This document shows, in pieces, positions 1 to 5,090 of a stretch of DNA of 5,090 nt. Numbering within the stretch: the stretch's first letter is position 1; the number at the start of each line of letters is the position of its first letter. The translations under genes and the position numbers were made by a program. Location of the stretch: positions 1 through 5,090 of the forward strand of contig NZ_CAKRAS010000101.1 in the NCBI RefSeq assembly GCF_934295145.1, given 5' to 3'. This DNA comes from an uncultured Eubacterium sp. GTDB taxonomy: Bacteria > Bacillota > Clostridia > Lachnospirales > Lachnospiraceae. The notes below the pieces were generated by a model. It worked only from the letters and a program-made list of their open reading frames with translations. It was not told the origin of the DNA and searched no databases.

Positions 1-674
1 AAGTATTACATCAATATGGCTGCAAATATCATTTGGTAACAGGTTATGGAATGTGTGAGTTAGGGGCAACAGCAACCTCAACGTCAATGAAGTGGTACAA
101 ACCTGGATCAGCTGGATATCCAATAAAGGGTGTTACAGTAGCTGCGTTTAATGGTGAAAGTAATAAAGAATGTAAATACAATCAGCGTGGAGAGATCAGA
201 ATTTTAACACCAGCCAGAATGAAAGAGTATTATAAGAGACCCGATGCAACTAAAGAATTCTTTTGGAGAGATCCAGATGGGAATGAATGGGGATGTACGG
301 GTGATGTAGGATATGTAGATCCGGATGGATTCCTTTTTGTGGAAGGAAGAGCAACTGATTATTTTACTACAAAATCGGGTGAGAAAATTTACAATTTTGA
401 TATTGAAAATGTAATCCTTAAAGTGGATGGCGTTTATCAATGTGAGGTTGTAGGAAGAAAACAACCTGACGGTTATGAAGAAGCATTTGCATTTATTATC
501 TTTTCAGAAAAAGTGAATAAAGATAAAGTTCTAAGTGAAGTTCAACGAATATGTAAAAAAAGGTTAAAAACAGAACAGATACCTGTTGAATTCAGAGTAC
601 TGGATAGATTTCCGGTTAAACCATCTGGTAAAAGGGATATGGAAAAATTGATTCAGATTGCTTCTGAAAGTTAA
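1..674 (+). CDS. AMP-forming acyl/aryl-acid ligase (ANL superfamily), C-terminal part, 5'-truncated by window edge
   Basis: The reading frame is open from the left edge (first full codon at base 3) to TAA at 672-674, giving 223 visible residues. A TTG at 33 lies inside conserved sequence and is not the start. Numbering from base 3, the A5 adenylate-binding motif reads YGMCE (15-19), with Cys where Thr is usual. The A7 motif CTGDVGY has its ribose-binding Asp at about residue 101. The A8 hinge reads GRATD (115-119) and leads into a loop ending in IEN. The C-terminal swinging domain ends with PSGKRD, whose Lys (about residue 210) is the family's A10 catalytic lysine for adenylation. The family joins a carboxylic acid to AMP and then usually to CoA or a carrier-protein thiol; the substrate is not readable here. 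It resembles the ligase at 3038-4729 (both have GYGM[C/T]ELGAT), so the two are probably paralogues. The N-terminal domain with the P-loop is outside the window. The truncation is a window effect, not evidence of a pseudogene. Confidence 0.9.
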   Translation, partial: VLHQYGCKYHLVTGYGMCELGATATSTSMKWYKPGSAGYPIKGVTVAAFNGESNKECKYNQRGEIRILTPARMKEYYKRPDATKEFFWRDPDGNEWGCTGDVGYVDPDGFLFVEGRATDYFTTKSGEKIYNFDIENVILKVDGVYQCEVVGRKQPDGYEEAFAFIIFSEKVNKDKVLSEVQRICKKRLKTEQIPVEFRVLDRFPVKPSGKRDMEKLIQIASES

Positions 675-790
675 ACTGAAAATATTTTGAAAAATTAGAA
701 TAGAGCGATTTTAAAGGATATATGCATCATATCTGGAAAAACAGATGTAAAAGCTCTGGAAGAGTTGTAAAAATACTGAAAAAAGACAGA

Positions 791-797
791 AGAAGGA
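791..797 (+). promoter_or_regulatory. Ribosome binding site supporting the 809 start
   Basis: AGAAGGA precedes ATG 809 by 11 bases, which is long but usable. The upstream in-frame ATG at 722 has AAAGGA only 3 bases away, too close for normal initiation. The 29 codons between them give a Lys/Arg-rich stretch unlike a structured domain. Starting at 809 also puts the catalytic His at residue 99, close to its position (107) in the paralogue at 1878. Confidence 0.45.
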
Positions 798-808
798 TTA
801 TAAGAATT

Positions 809-1855
809 ATGACGGAAGAACAACGAATCGAACGAATTGTACAAGAATTAGGTGATACTGTAACAGGAATGACAGATTTCTGTGGAGAAAAACAACCATC
901 ATTTTTGTTCAGATTCATGGTGAGAATGATGCGTCCACTACTTTCCTGCGAACCGGACAAGATGATTTCTAAAGGTAGTATTCGTATCAGAAAGATGCTT
1001 CATCCGTTTCTGTTGAAGATTTTGCCGGCATTTTTAGAGTACAGGCAAGTGATTGAAAGAACAATTGAAACACCTTCGGAGCCGGTAATATGGTGCCCAA
1101 ATCACAGTTTTAAGGACGATGTTGCTGCGTCTATAGGTGCAGTACGGCATGCTTATATCCTGTTTGGAAGTTTCCCGATGTTTTTCAATACCTTTGATGG
1201 AATAGGAGCCTATATTAATGGCGTAGTAATGTGTAACCGTAAAGTAAGAAAAAGTAAATTAGCAGCTCAGGAGACAGCCAGACGGCTTTTGGATATGGGG
1301 ATGGATATGCTGATATTTCCAGAAGGTGTGTGGAATAAAACTCCAGACAAACTGATATTGGATGTTTGGCCTGGTGCATATCGACTTTCAAAAGAAAGTG
1401 GCTGTAAAATTGTTCCGGTCATTCATTATCTTGCAGATCCGCATAAAAAGTATGCTGGTAATGTAATTCATACGGTTATTGCTGATCCAATCAGTATGGA
1501 GGGACTTAGTGAGCAGGAAGGATTGACCTTACTACGTGACACTATGGCAACATGGTATTTCTATTTGATGGAAAAATATGGACATTCCACTCGCGAAGAA
1601 TTATTGGAAGGTTTTGAAACTGCTTCGGATATGTGGGAAAACTATATAGAAATGCACACAGGGTGTGTGAAATACTATGATAAAGAAATTGAACTCTGCG
1701 CTGACTATCGTTCGAAGAAAAATATTTGTCCTGAAGATGTGTGGCAGAGTGTGGCTGACATTCAAAATATTCAAATCAGCAATGCAACTTATGTACAATA
1801 TGCCCGCGAACTTGTTGCAAGGGAAAAACGCCAGGATTTTCAAAGAAGATTTTAA
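809..1855 (+). CDS. PlsC-like (LPLAT superfamily) acyltransferase, first of a tandem pair
   Basis: With the ATG at 809 the protein has 348 residues; the alternative ATG at 722 would give 377. The acyltransferase signature is clear. Motif I is NHSFKDD, an HX4D pair (His99, Asp104) that in this family deprotonates the acceptor hydroxyl. Motif III is FPEG (170-173), which binds the acceptor phosphate or head group. Motif IV is VPVI (202-205). Known relatives move an acyl group from acyl-CoA or acyl-ACP to lysophospholipids or glycerol-3-phosphate, usually at the inner membrane face. The first ~90 residues contain amphipathic, hydrophobic stretches (around PFLLKILPAFL) but no clear transmembrane helix, so peripheral membrane binding is likely. 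A charged, probably helical tail follows the catalytic domain. It lies between a ligase gene and a second acyltransferase 22 bases downstream, so it is probably in the same operon. The fold assignment is firm. The acceptor is unknown, and a housekeeping lysophosphatidate acyltransferase role is not implied, since those enzymes are usually only ~200-250 residues long. Confidence 0.88.
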   Translation: MTEEQRIERIVQELGDTVTGMTDFCGEKQPSFLFRFMVRMMRPLLSCEPDKMISKGSIRIRKMLHPFLLKILPAFLEYRQVIERTIETPSEPVIWCPNHSFKDDVAASIGAVRHAYILFGSFPMFFNTFDGIGAYINGVVMCNRKVRKSKLAAQETARRLLDMGMDMLIFPEGVWNKTPDKLILDVWPGAYRLSKESGCKIVPVIHYLADPHKKYAGNVIHTVIADPISMEGLSEQEGLTLLRDTMATWYFYLMEKYGHSTREELLEGFETASDMWENYIEMHTGCVKYYDKEIELCADYRSKKNICPEDVWQSVADIQNIQISNATYVQYARELVAREKRQDFQRRF

Positions 1856-1877
1856 GATATAGAAAAAGAGAAAACAG

Positions 1878-3017
1878 ATGAAACATTATAAAAATTTATT
1901 TATCAACCAACTGAATACAAAAGATGTAGACCATTTTACCACTGACACTGGTCTTTTCCTGAGGCGAAAGACAAACGGAGCTTTTCGTAAACTATGCAAT
2001 ATTTTTACAAATGCAACGATTATAAGGGAAGATACACCAGATTATGCCAGTGATGAAGAGTATTACGGAAATCTGAAACAGGATAGAATACCATTAGCGC
2101 ATTACCCACTGTCAACGAAAAAGAATGCCAACAATATTGTTGTCGAGCGTTATCCGAACCTAGACAAAGATGAAAGTTATATTTTTGTGGGAACTCATGT
2201 CTGTCCGGAAGATATTGAAACCATGTTAAATGTTATCGACAGAAATGCATATCTGATATTAGGTTCGGTAGAAACTTTAAGATACAATCCTGAGGCGTAT
2301 TTATCCTGGATGAATGGCATGATTGTATTTGACATTCTGAATCCGGAGGAAAGAAGTGTGCTTCCGGCAAAAATGGAGAGAGTATTGCAGAAACAAAGCA
2401 TTCTGATATTTCCGGAGGGTTCGCACAATTATGATTTAAACAGATTGATAAAACCACTCTATGACGGTCCGGTGAATTTGGCATTAAAGACCGGAAAAAA
2501 GATTGTTCCGGTTGCCCTGGTAAAAGATTATGAGAATAACGTGGCATATCTGGATGTCGGGAATCCGATAGATGTAAGAAATCTTGATTTGAACATACAG
2601 GATTATTATCCGGGAAAAGAAGAGAGTGAAAAATACCGGATAAAATCCATGAGCAGCTATGTACGGGATCAGATGGCAACAGCAGTCTATCATATGATGG
2701 AACGTCATATTGTTCCGATGAAAAGAAATGAATATGGAGATATTGGACAGCATTTTGTGGATTTTTATGTGGCAGATACATTTCGTAAGCTGAATTGGAA
2801 ACACGATGTATTTGAAGCAGAATATCTGACCAAGAAAACGGACGAAGAGCGAGAATATGAAGCAGCCGTGAGATTATTGAGCAGCTTGTGCTTAAAGAAA
2901 AATGTCCTAAAGGAAACCAGCCTGAACAGCAGGGAATATATCCAGAAGGAATTGGATCTCGACAAGAAAAATGTAGCAGAGAATTTGAGACGATATTTTT
3001 ATGAAAAAGTAGTTTGA
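1878..3017 (+). CDS. PlsC-like (LPLAT superfamily) acyltransferase, second of a tandem pair
   Basis: This 379-residue protein starts at ATG 1878 after a weak AAAGAG site 7 bases upstream. Motif I is THVCPED, an HX4D pair (His107, Asp112). Motif III is FPEG (178-181) in the context LIFPEGSHN, and motif IV is VPVA (210-213). The spacing from catalytic His to FPEG (71 residues) and from FPEG to the motif IV proline (33 residues) is identical to that of the upstream acyltransferase. Both also have an RD-x-MAT segment near the end of the domain, so they are paralogues by duplication. The N-terminal ~100 residues, with acidic/aromatic DYASDEEYYG, and the long charged C-terminal tail (about 300-379) differ from the neighbour. 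No transmembrane segment or signal peptide is evident. The gene stops just before the ribosome binding site of the next ligase gene, consistent with translational coupling. The family predicts acyl transfer to a hydroxyl of a lipid-like acceptor; the donor and acceptor are unknown. Confidence 0.87.
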   Translation: MKHYKNLFINQLNTKDVDHFTTDTGLFLRRKTNGAFRKLCNIFTNATIIREDTPDYASDEEYYGNLKQDRIPLAHYPLSTKKNANNIVVERYPNLDKDESYIFVGTHVCPEDIETMLNVIDRNAYLILGSVETLRYNPEAYLSWMNGMIVFDILNPEERSVLPAKMERVLQKQSILIFPEGSHNYDLNRLIKPLYDGPVNLALKTGKKIVPVALVKDYENNVAYLDVGNPIDVRNLDLNIQDYYPGKEESEKYRIKSMSSYVRDQMATAVYHMMERHIVPMKRNEYGDIGQHFVDFYVADTFRKLNWKHDVFEAEYLTKKTDEEREYEAAVRLLSSLCLKKNVLKETSLNSREYIQKELDLDKKNVAENLRRYFYEKVV

Positions 3018-3018
3018 C

Positions 3019-3025
3019 AAAGGAG
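3019..3025 (+). promoter_or_regulatory. Ribosome binding site supporting the 3038 start
   Basis: AAAGGAG begins 1 base after the TGA of the upstream acyltransferase gene and lies 12 bases before ATG 3038. It decides against a TTG at 3014, which overlaps that stop codon but has no ribosome binding site at a usable distance. The spacing is slightly long. Confidence 0.6.
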
Positions 3026-3037
3026 AATGAGAGAAAT

Positions 3038-4729
3038 ATGATTTCACAGACAGAGCATGAGTTGACGGGAGTTCCGTCCGTAGATAAGCCGTGGCTGAAA
3101 TATTACAGTGAAGAAGCAATTCAGGAAAAGCTTCCAGAATGTACAATGTATGATTTGATATACCAGGAAAATCAATTAAACTTAAGTCATACAGCGCTGA
3201 ATTATTTTGGAAAAAAGATTAGTTATAAACTTTTTTTTGAAAAAGTAAATGAATTTGCAAAAGCATTTCAAGCTTGCGGAATAAAAAAAGAGGATGTTGT
3301 TACGATTATGTCACTTCATACTCCGGAGACAATTTACAGTATATATGCTTTAAACCAACTTGGAGCAATTGTAAATTTGATTTATTTGACATTGAATGCA
3401 GAAGAGATATTAAAGCAAACAGACGAAGTGAGTTCTAAAATGTTTTTATATCTTGAGAACGTTCAAGATAAAGTAAAAGAGATTAAATCCAAAATGAAAG
3501 CAGAACAAATTATATGTCTCCCAATTTGGAATTCCATGCCATTTCCATTAAAACAGATTGTAAAACACAAAAGCTGCCGAGACAACAGTCTGGATGAGTT
3601 TCTAAAAAAAGGGTCAAAGGAAATAGTTCTTAAAAAAGAAAGATATCAGCCGAATATGCCTGCAGTTATTGTGTATACAAGTGGCACTACAGGTGAACCG
3701 AAAGGGGTATTGCATACGAATGATAGCTTAAATGCAGTGGCTTTTCAGTATAAATTAGCAGATATGGGATTAACGACAAATTCGCGAGTATTAAATGCAA
3801 TTCCGCCATTCTTAGGATTTGGAATTACTGTTGGAATTCATACACAACTTGTTTTGGGATTGGAGGGGATTCTACAGATTGACCCGAATGCAGATGCTGT
3901 TGCTAAAGCTATGATGAAAAAGAAGCCAGAACATATGATTATAGGACCAGCTTTTATTTCTGCGATTATGAAATCATGTAAAGGCAATATGAGATGGTTA
4001 AAAACATTAGCTGGTGGCGGTGGCGCAATTTCTGATGAAGAAGAAAAAAAGCTGAATGAGATTCTTGCCAAGTGTCATGCTACAGTGGAGTATACAGTAG
4101 GATATGGAATGACAGAATTAGGAGCAACAGTTTGTACCAATATGAATCGGTGTAATCAGTCAGGTTCTTTAGGAATTCCGCTTCCAAAGGTAAATGTGAA
4201 AATCATCAATCCGGAAACTGAAGAAGAACTAGGCTATGGAGAAAAGGGAGAAATCTGCTTTTCATCACCTAGTATAATGCAGGAATATGTGAAAGATATA
4301 AAAGAGACAGAAAAAGCAATCTGGATTAAAAATGGAGAGAAGTGGATTCATACAGGTGATTTGGGCTATGTAGAAAAAGATGGATTCCTATATTTTGCAG
4401 GAAGAATAAAAAGAATATATATCACCAGAGGAGCAGATGGAATTGTTTATAAATTATTTCCAGACCGAATTGAGAATGTATTAAAAAAATGTAAAGGGAT
4501 AAATCAGGCAGCAGTGAATGTAGTTGAAGATGAAAAAAGAGTTCATGTTGCCAGAGCATATATAGTAGTTGATGACAGCTATGAGTGTTATAGTGATCAA
4601 ATTGAAAAAGTGTTACAAGAAGAATTACCAGAGTATGCAGTTCCTGAAAGAATCAATATAATTAAGAATATGCCAGTAACTGAGGGTGGGAAAATTGATT
4701 ATAGAAAACTGAAAAATTATGAAAAGTAA
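3038..4729 (+). CDS. AMP-forming acyl-CoA/acid ligase (ANL superfamily), complete
   Basis: The protein has 563 residues from ATG 3038, normal for an acyl-CoA synthetase-type ligase. Motifs occur in order. The P-loop is TSGTTGEPKG (214-223), which binds the ATP phosphates. A Gly-rich LAGGGGA segment (A4 region) follows. A5 is YGMTE (356-360). A7 is HTGDLGY with Asp441. The A8 hinge is GRIK (455-458). A10 is TEGGKID with catalytic Lys552. All core residues for adenylation are present, so the enzyme should be active. Two departures are visible in A8: Arg459 replaces the common Asp after GRxK, and the loop between the hinge and IEN is about 5 residues longer than the usual GGENIxPxEIE form. The enzyme would form an acyl-adenylate and then a thioester on CoA or a carrier protein, supplying the acyltransferases encoded just upstream. 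It ends the four-gene block; the next hairpin begins about 55 bases past its stop. Acyl-CoA versus carrier-protein specificity, and the acid used, cannot be told from sequence alone. Confidence 0.92.
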   Translation: MISQTEHELTGVPSVDKPWLKYYSEEAIQEKLPECTMYDLIYQENQLNLSHTALNYFGKKISYKLFFEKVNEFAKAFQACGIKKEDVVTIMSLHTPETIYSIYALNQLGAIVNLIYLTLNAEEILKQTDEVSSKMFLYLENVQDKVKEIKSKMKAEQIICLPIWNSMPFPLKQIVKHKSCRDNSLDEFLKKGSKEIVLKKERYQPNMPAVIVYTSGTTGEPKGVLHTNDSLNAVAFQYKLADMGLTTNSRVLNAIPPFLGFGITVGIHTQLVLGLEGILQIDPNADAVAKAMMKKKPEHMIIGPAFISAIMKSCKGNMRWLKTLAGGGGAISDEEEKKLNEILAKCHATVEYTVGYGMTELGATVCTNMNRCNQSGSLGIPLPKVNVKIINPETEEELGYGEKGEICFSSPSIMQEYVKDIKETEKAIWIKNGEKWIHTGDLGYVEKDGFLYFAGRIKRIYITRGADGIVYKLFPDRIENVLKKCKGINQAAVNVVEDEKRVHVARAYIVVDDSYECYSDQIEKVLQEELPEYAVPERINIIKNMPVTEGGKIDYRKLKNYEK

Positions 4730-4747
4730 GAGCAAGAAAAATTTTGT

Positions 4748-4776
4748 TTGACTTTTTGAAAAAGAGGCAATATAAT
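4748..4776 (+). promoter_or_regulatory. Sigma-70/SigA-type promoter for the MATE leader
   Basis: TTGACT (4748-4753, 5 of 6 to the -35 consensus) is followed after exactly 17 bases by TATAAT (4771-4776, perfect -10). Initiation would be expected near 4782-4785, essentially at the first base of the first hairpin stem. No gene body intervenes, so the promoter most simply drives the MATE gene through its leader. Confidence 0.75.
4752..4764. promoter_or_regulatory. Palindrome inside the promoter spacer, possible operator
   Basis: CTTTTTGAAAAAG is a perfect 6-bp inverted repeat around one central base, and it sits between the -35 and -10 boxes, where a repressor could block polymerase. Such A/T palindromes arise by chance in AT-rich DNA, and a close relative occurs inside the ligase gene near 3230-3245. 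The operator call is therefore weak. Confidence 0.2.
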
Positions 4777-4782
4777 TACAAG

Positions 4783-4832
4783 AAACGAGTAGCAAGTAAG
4801 CGTAAATCCAGTTTACCGGCTACTCGTTTTTT
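4783..4832 (+). terminator. Hairpin 1: intrinsic terminator-like stem-loop with T tail
   Basis: AAACGAGTAGC (4783-4793) pairs perfectly with GCTACTCGTTT (4819-4829). Inside is a second stem, GTAAA (4802-4806) with TTTAC (4812-4816), closing the loop TCCAG. Six T residues (4827-4832) follow, then more T-rich sequence. It can end transcripts arriving from the ligase operon. If the promoter at 4748 fires, it also lies at the very 5' end of the MATE leader. Confidence 0.8.
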
Positions 4833-4895
4833 ATTTTGCAAAAAGTAAATATCGCCAAGAAAAAGTGTGTAGCGTGTCAGCGTAAGTCCAGCTTA
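4789..4895 (+). repeat. Two-copy direct repeat, 80-bp period, in the hairpin 5' arms and loops
   Basis: Bases 4789-4815 and 4869-4895 match at 22 of 27 positions with no gaps, an exact 80-base offset. The shared part runs GTAGC, two variable bases, then GT-x-AGCGTAA-R-TCCAG-Y-TTA. The R/Y difference is a compensated pair: A4806-T4812 in copy 1 and G4886-C4892 in copy 2. The 3' arms outside this core are unrelated, as are most of the outer stems. Confidence 0.8.
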
Positions 4896-4919
4896 TATGA
4901 CAGGGTACGCACTTTTTTT
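4860..4919 (+). terminator. Hairpin 2: intrinsic terminator-like stem-loop with T tail
   Basis: The outer stem pairs 4860-4871 with 4906-4917 (one T-G wobble). A middle stem pairs GTCA (4876-4879) with TGAC (4898-4901). The apical stem pairs TAAG (4883-4886) with CTTA (4892-4895) around the loop TCCAG. Seven T residues (4913-4919) end it. The A-run on the 5' side would also make it T-tailed on the opposite strand. It sits directly before the MATE ribosome binding site, as an attenuator would. Confidence 0.78.
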
Positions 4920-4930
4920 GTGACAAAAAG

Positions 4931-4937
4931 AAAGGAG
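4931..4937 (+). promoter_or_regulatory. Ribosome binding site of the MATE gene
   Basis: AAAGGAG lies 10 bases before ATG 4948. It is the strongest ribosome binding site in the window by sequence and position, and it is outside both hairpins, so control is more likely at termination than by masking this site. Confidence 0.75.
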
Positions 4938-4947
4938 TTAAAACGAA

Positions 4948-5090
4948 ATGGCGGAAAGCAACAAGATGAAGGAGATGCCGGTGAATAAGCTGATGGTTCA
5001 GATGGGAATCCCGATGATCTTATCCATGGCATTGCAGGCAGTCTATAACATTGTAGACAGTGCGTTTGTAGGAAATATGAGAGTAGGCAG
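4948..5090 (+). CDS. MATE-family efflux transporter, N-terminal part, cut by window edge
   Basis: ATG 4948 opens a frame that runs off the right edge, with 47 complete codons visible. After a short charged N-terminus the protein reads MGIPMILSMALQAVYNIVD and then SAFVGN. This is the typical first transmembrane helix of MATE transporters (a Pro-containing helix followed by Q-x-x-YN-x-x-D-x-x-FVG). Full proteins of this family are about 440-470 residues with 12 helices, and export cationic drugs or metabolites in exchange for Na+ or H+. The visible part is about 45% GC, noticeably richer than the AT-rich ligase gene before it. Together with its own promoter, this suggests it is not part of the acyl-transfer operon. 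The family call is good from this signature. The substrate is unknown; if the leader proves to be a guanidine sensor, guanidine-related export would be the first idea. Confidence 0.85.
   Translation, partial: MAESNKMKEMPVNKLMVQMGIPMILSMALQAVYNIVDSAFVGNMRVG

Larger units (their letters stand above)
4783..4947 (+). ncRNA. Candidate structured 5' leader of the MATE gene (two tandem hairpins)
   Basis: From the predicted transcription start to the MATE start codon, the ~165-base leader holds two T-tailed hairpins joined by an A-rich linker (about 4833-4859). Both have an apical stem closed over the same five-base loop, TCCAG. The second T-run ends about 11 bases before the MATE ribosome binding site, so read-through of both hairpins would decide expression. 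This layout fits transcription attenuation, by a riboswitch or another sensing leader. Guanidine-IV (mepA-motif) riboswitches are known upstream of MATE genes in Clostridia and act through termination. I cannot confirm a match to that consensus by eye, so the class is left open. Confidence 0.45.

Noticed and set aside
1..674. First ligase as a truncated pseudogene, since only the C-terminal part is present
   Set aside because: The frame is open to the window edge with A5, A7, A8 and A10 motifs intact in order, so the truncation is due to the window boundary.
687..715. Possible promoter TTGAAA - 17 bases - TTTAAA between the first ligase and first acyltransferase
   Set aside because: The -35 matches 5 of 6 but the -10 only 4 of 6, in very AT-rich DNA where such matches are expected by chance. 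No terminator separates the genes, so one operon is simpler.
2233..2781. A 182-codon open frame on the minus strand across the second acyltransferase gene
   Set aside because: It lies fully inside a gene with clear HX4D and FPEG motifs on the + strand. Its translation is rich in His, Ser, Cys and Pro with no recognisable domain, as expected for a shadow frame.
3014..3037. TTG start at 3014 for the complete ligase, overlapping the previous stop codon
   Set aside because: There is no ribosome binding site at a suitable distance before it, whereas AAAGGAG at 3019-3025 serves ATG 3038.
3600..3615. A7 run followed by GGG, resembling a -1 slippery sequence; similar runs at 553-559 and a T8 run at 3231-3238
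   Set aside because: The frames continue through conserved family sequence on both sides and no stimulating structure or meaningful alternative frame is seen. These fit AT-rich Lys/Phe codons.
4789..4895. The 80-bp-spaced repeat as a minimal CRISPR array or an insertion-sequence end
   Set aside because: There are only two copies, the similarity is imperfect and tied to hairpin structure, and there is no transposase, target duplication or cas gene. A leader RNA or terminator pair explains it better.

Overview
The window reads as AT-rich Firmicutes DNA, most likely a gut-type Clostridia/Lachnospiraceae chromosome. This is inferred from AAAGGAG-type ribosome binding sites, tightly packed co-directional genes, T-tailed hairpin terminators and the codon use. 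Nothing in the window fixes the species. All genes are on the + strand.

Layout. (1) Bases 1-674: the C-terminal part of an AMP-forming acyl/aryl-acid ligase (ANL superfamily) whose start lies left of the window. (2) 809-1855 and (3) 1878-3017: two tandem, divergent PlsC-like (LPLAT) acyltransferases, each with the HX4D and FPEG motifs at identical spacing. (4) 3038-4729: a complete second AMP-forming ligase, related to the first. (5) 4730-4947: a compact regulatory region. It holds a near-consensus sigma-70-type promoter (TTGACT, 17 bp, TATAAT), then two intrinsic-terminator-like hairpins. The hairpins share a core sequence at an exact 80-bp offset, and one base pair in that core has covaried. 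(6) 4948-5090: the first 47 codons of a MATE-family efflux transporter.

How the parts fit together. The four genes of bases 1-4729 form a symmetrical block, ligase - acyltransferase - acyltransferase - ligase, that looks like one operon. The simplest reading is that the ligases activate carboxylic acids (fatty or other acyl groups) as adenylates and then thioesters, and that the two acyltransferases place acyl groups on one or two hydroxyls of a lipid or lipid-like acceptor. Neither the acids nor the acceptor can be read from this window, and no acyl carrier protein is visible. The MATE gene appears to be a separate transcription unit with its own promoter and a two-hairpin leader. The first hairpin may also end the upstream operon.

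The strongest candidates for something undescribed are the tandem-hairpin leader before the MATE gene and the paired ligase/acyltransferase cluster.
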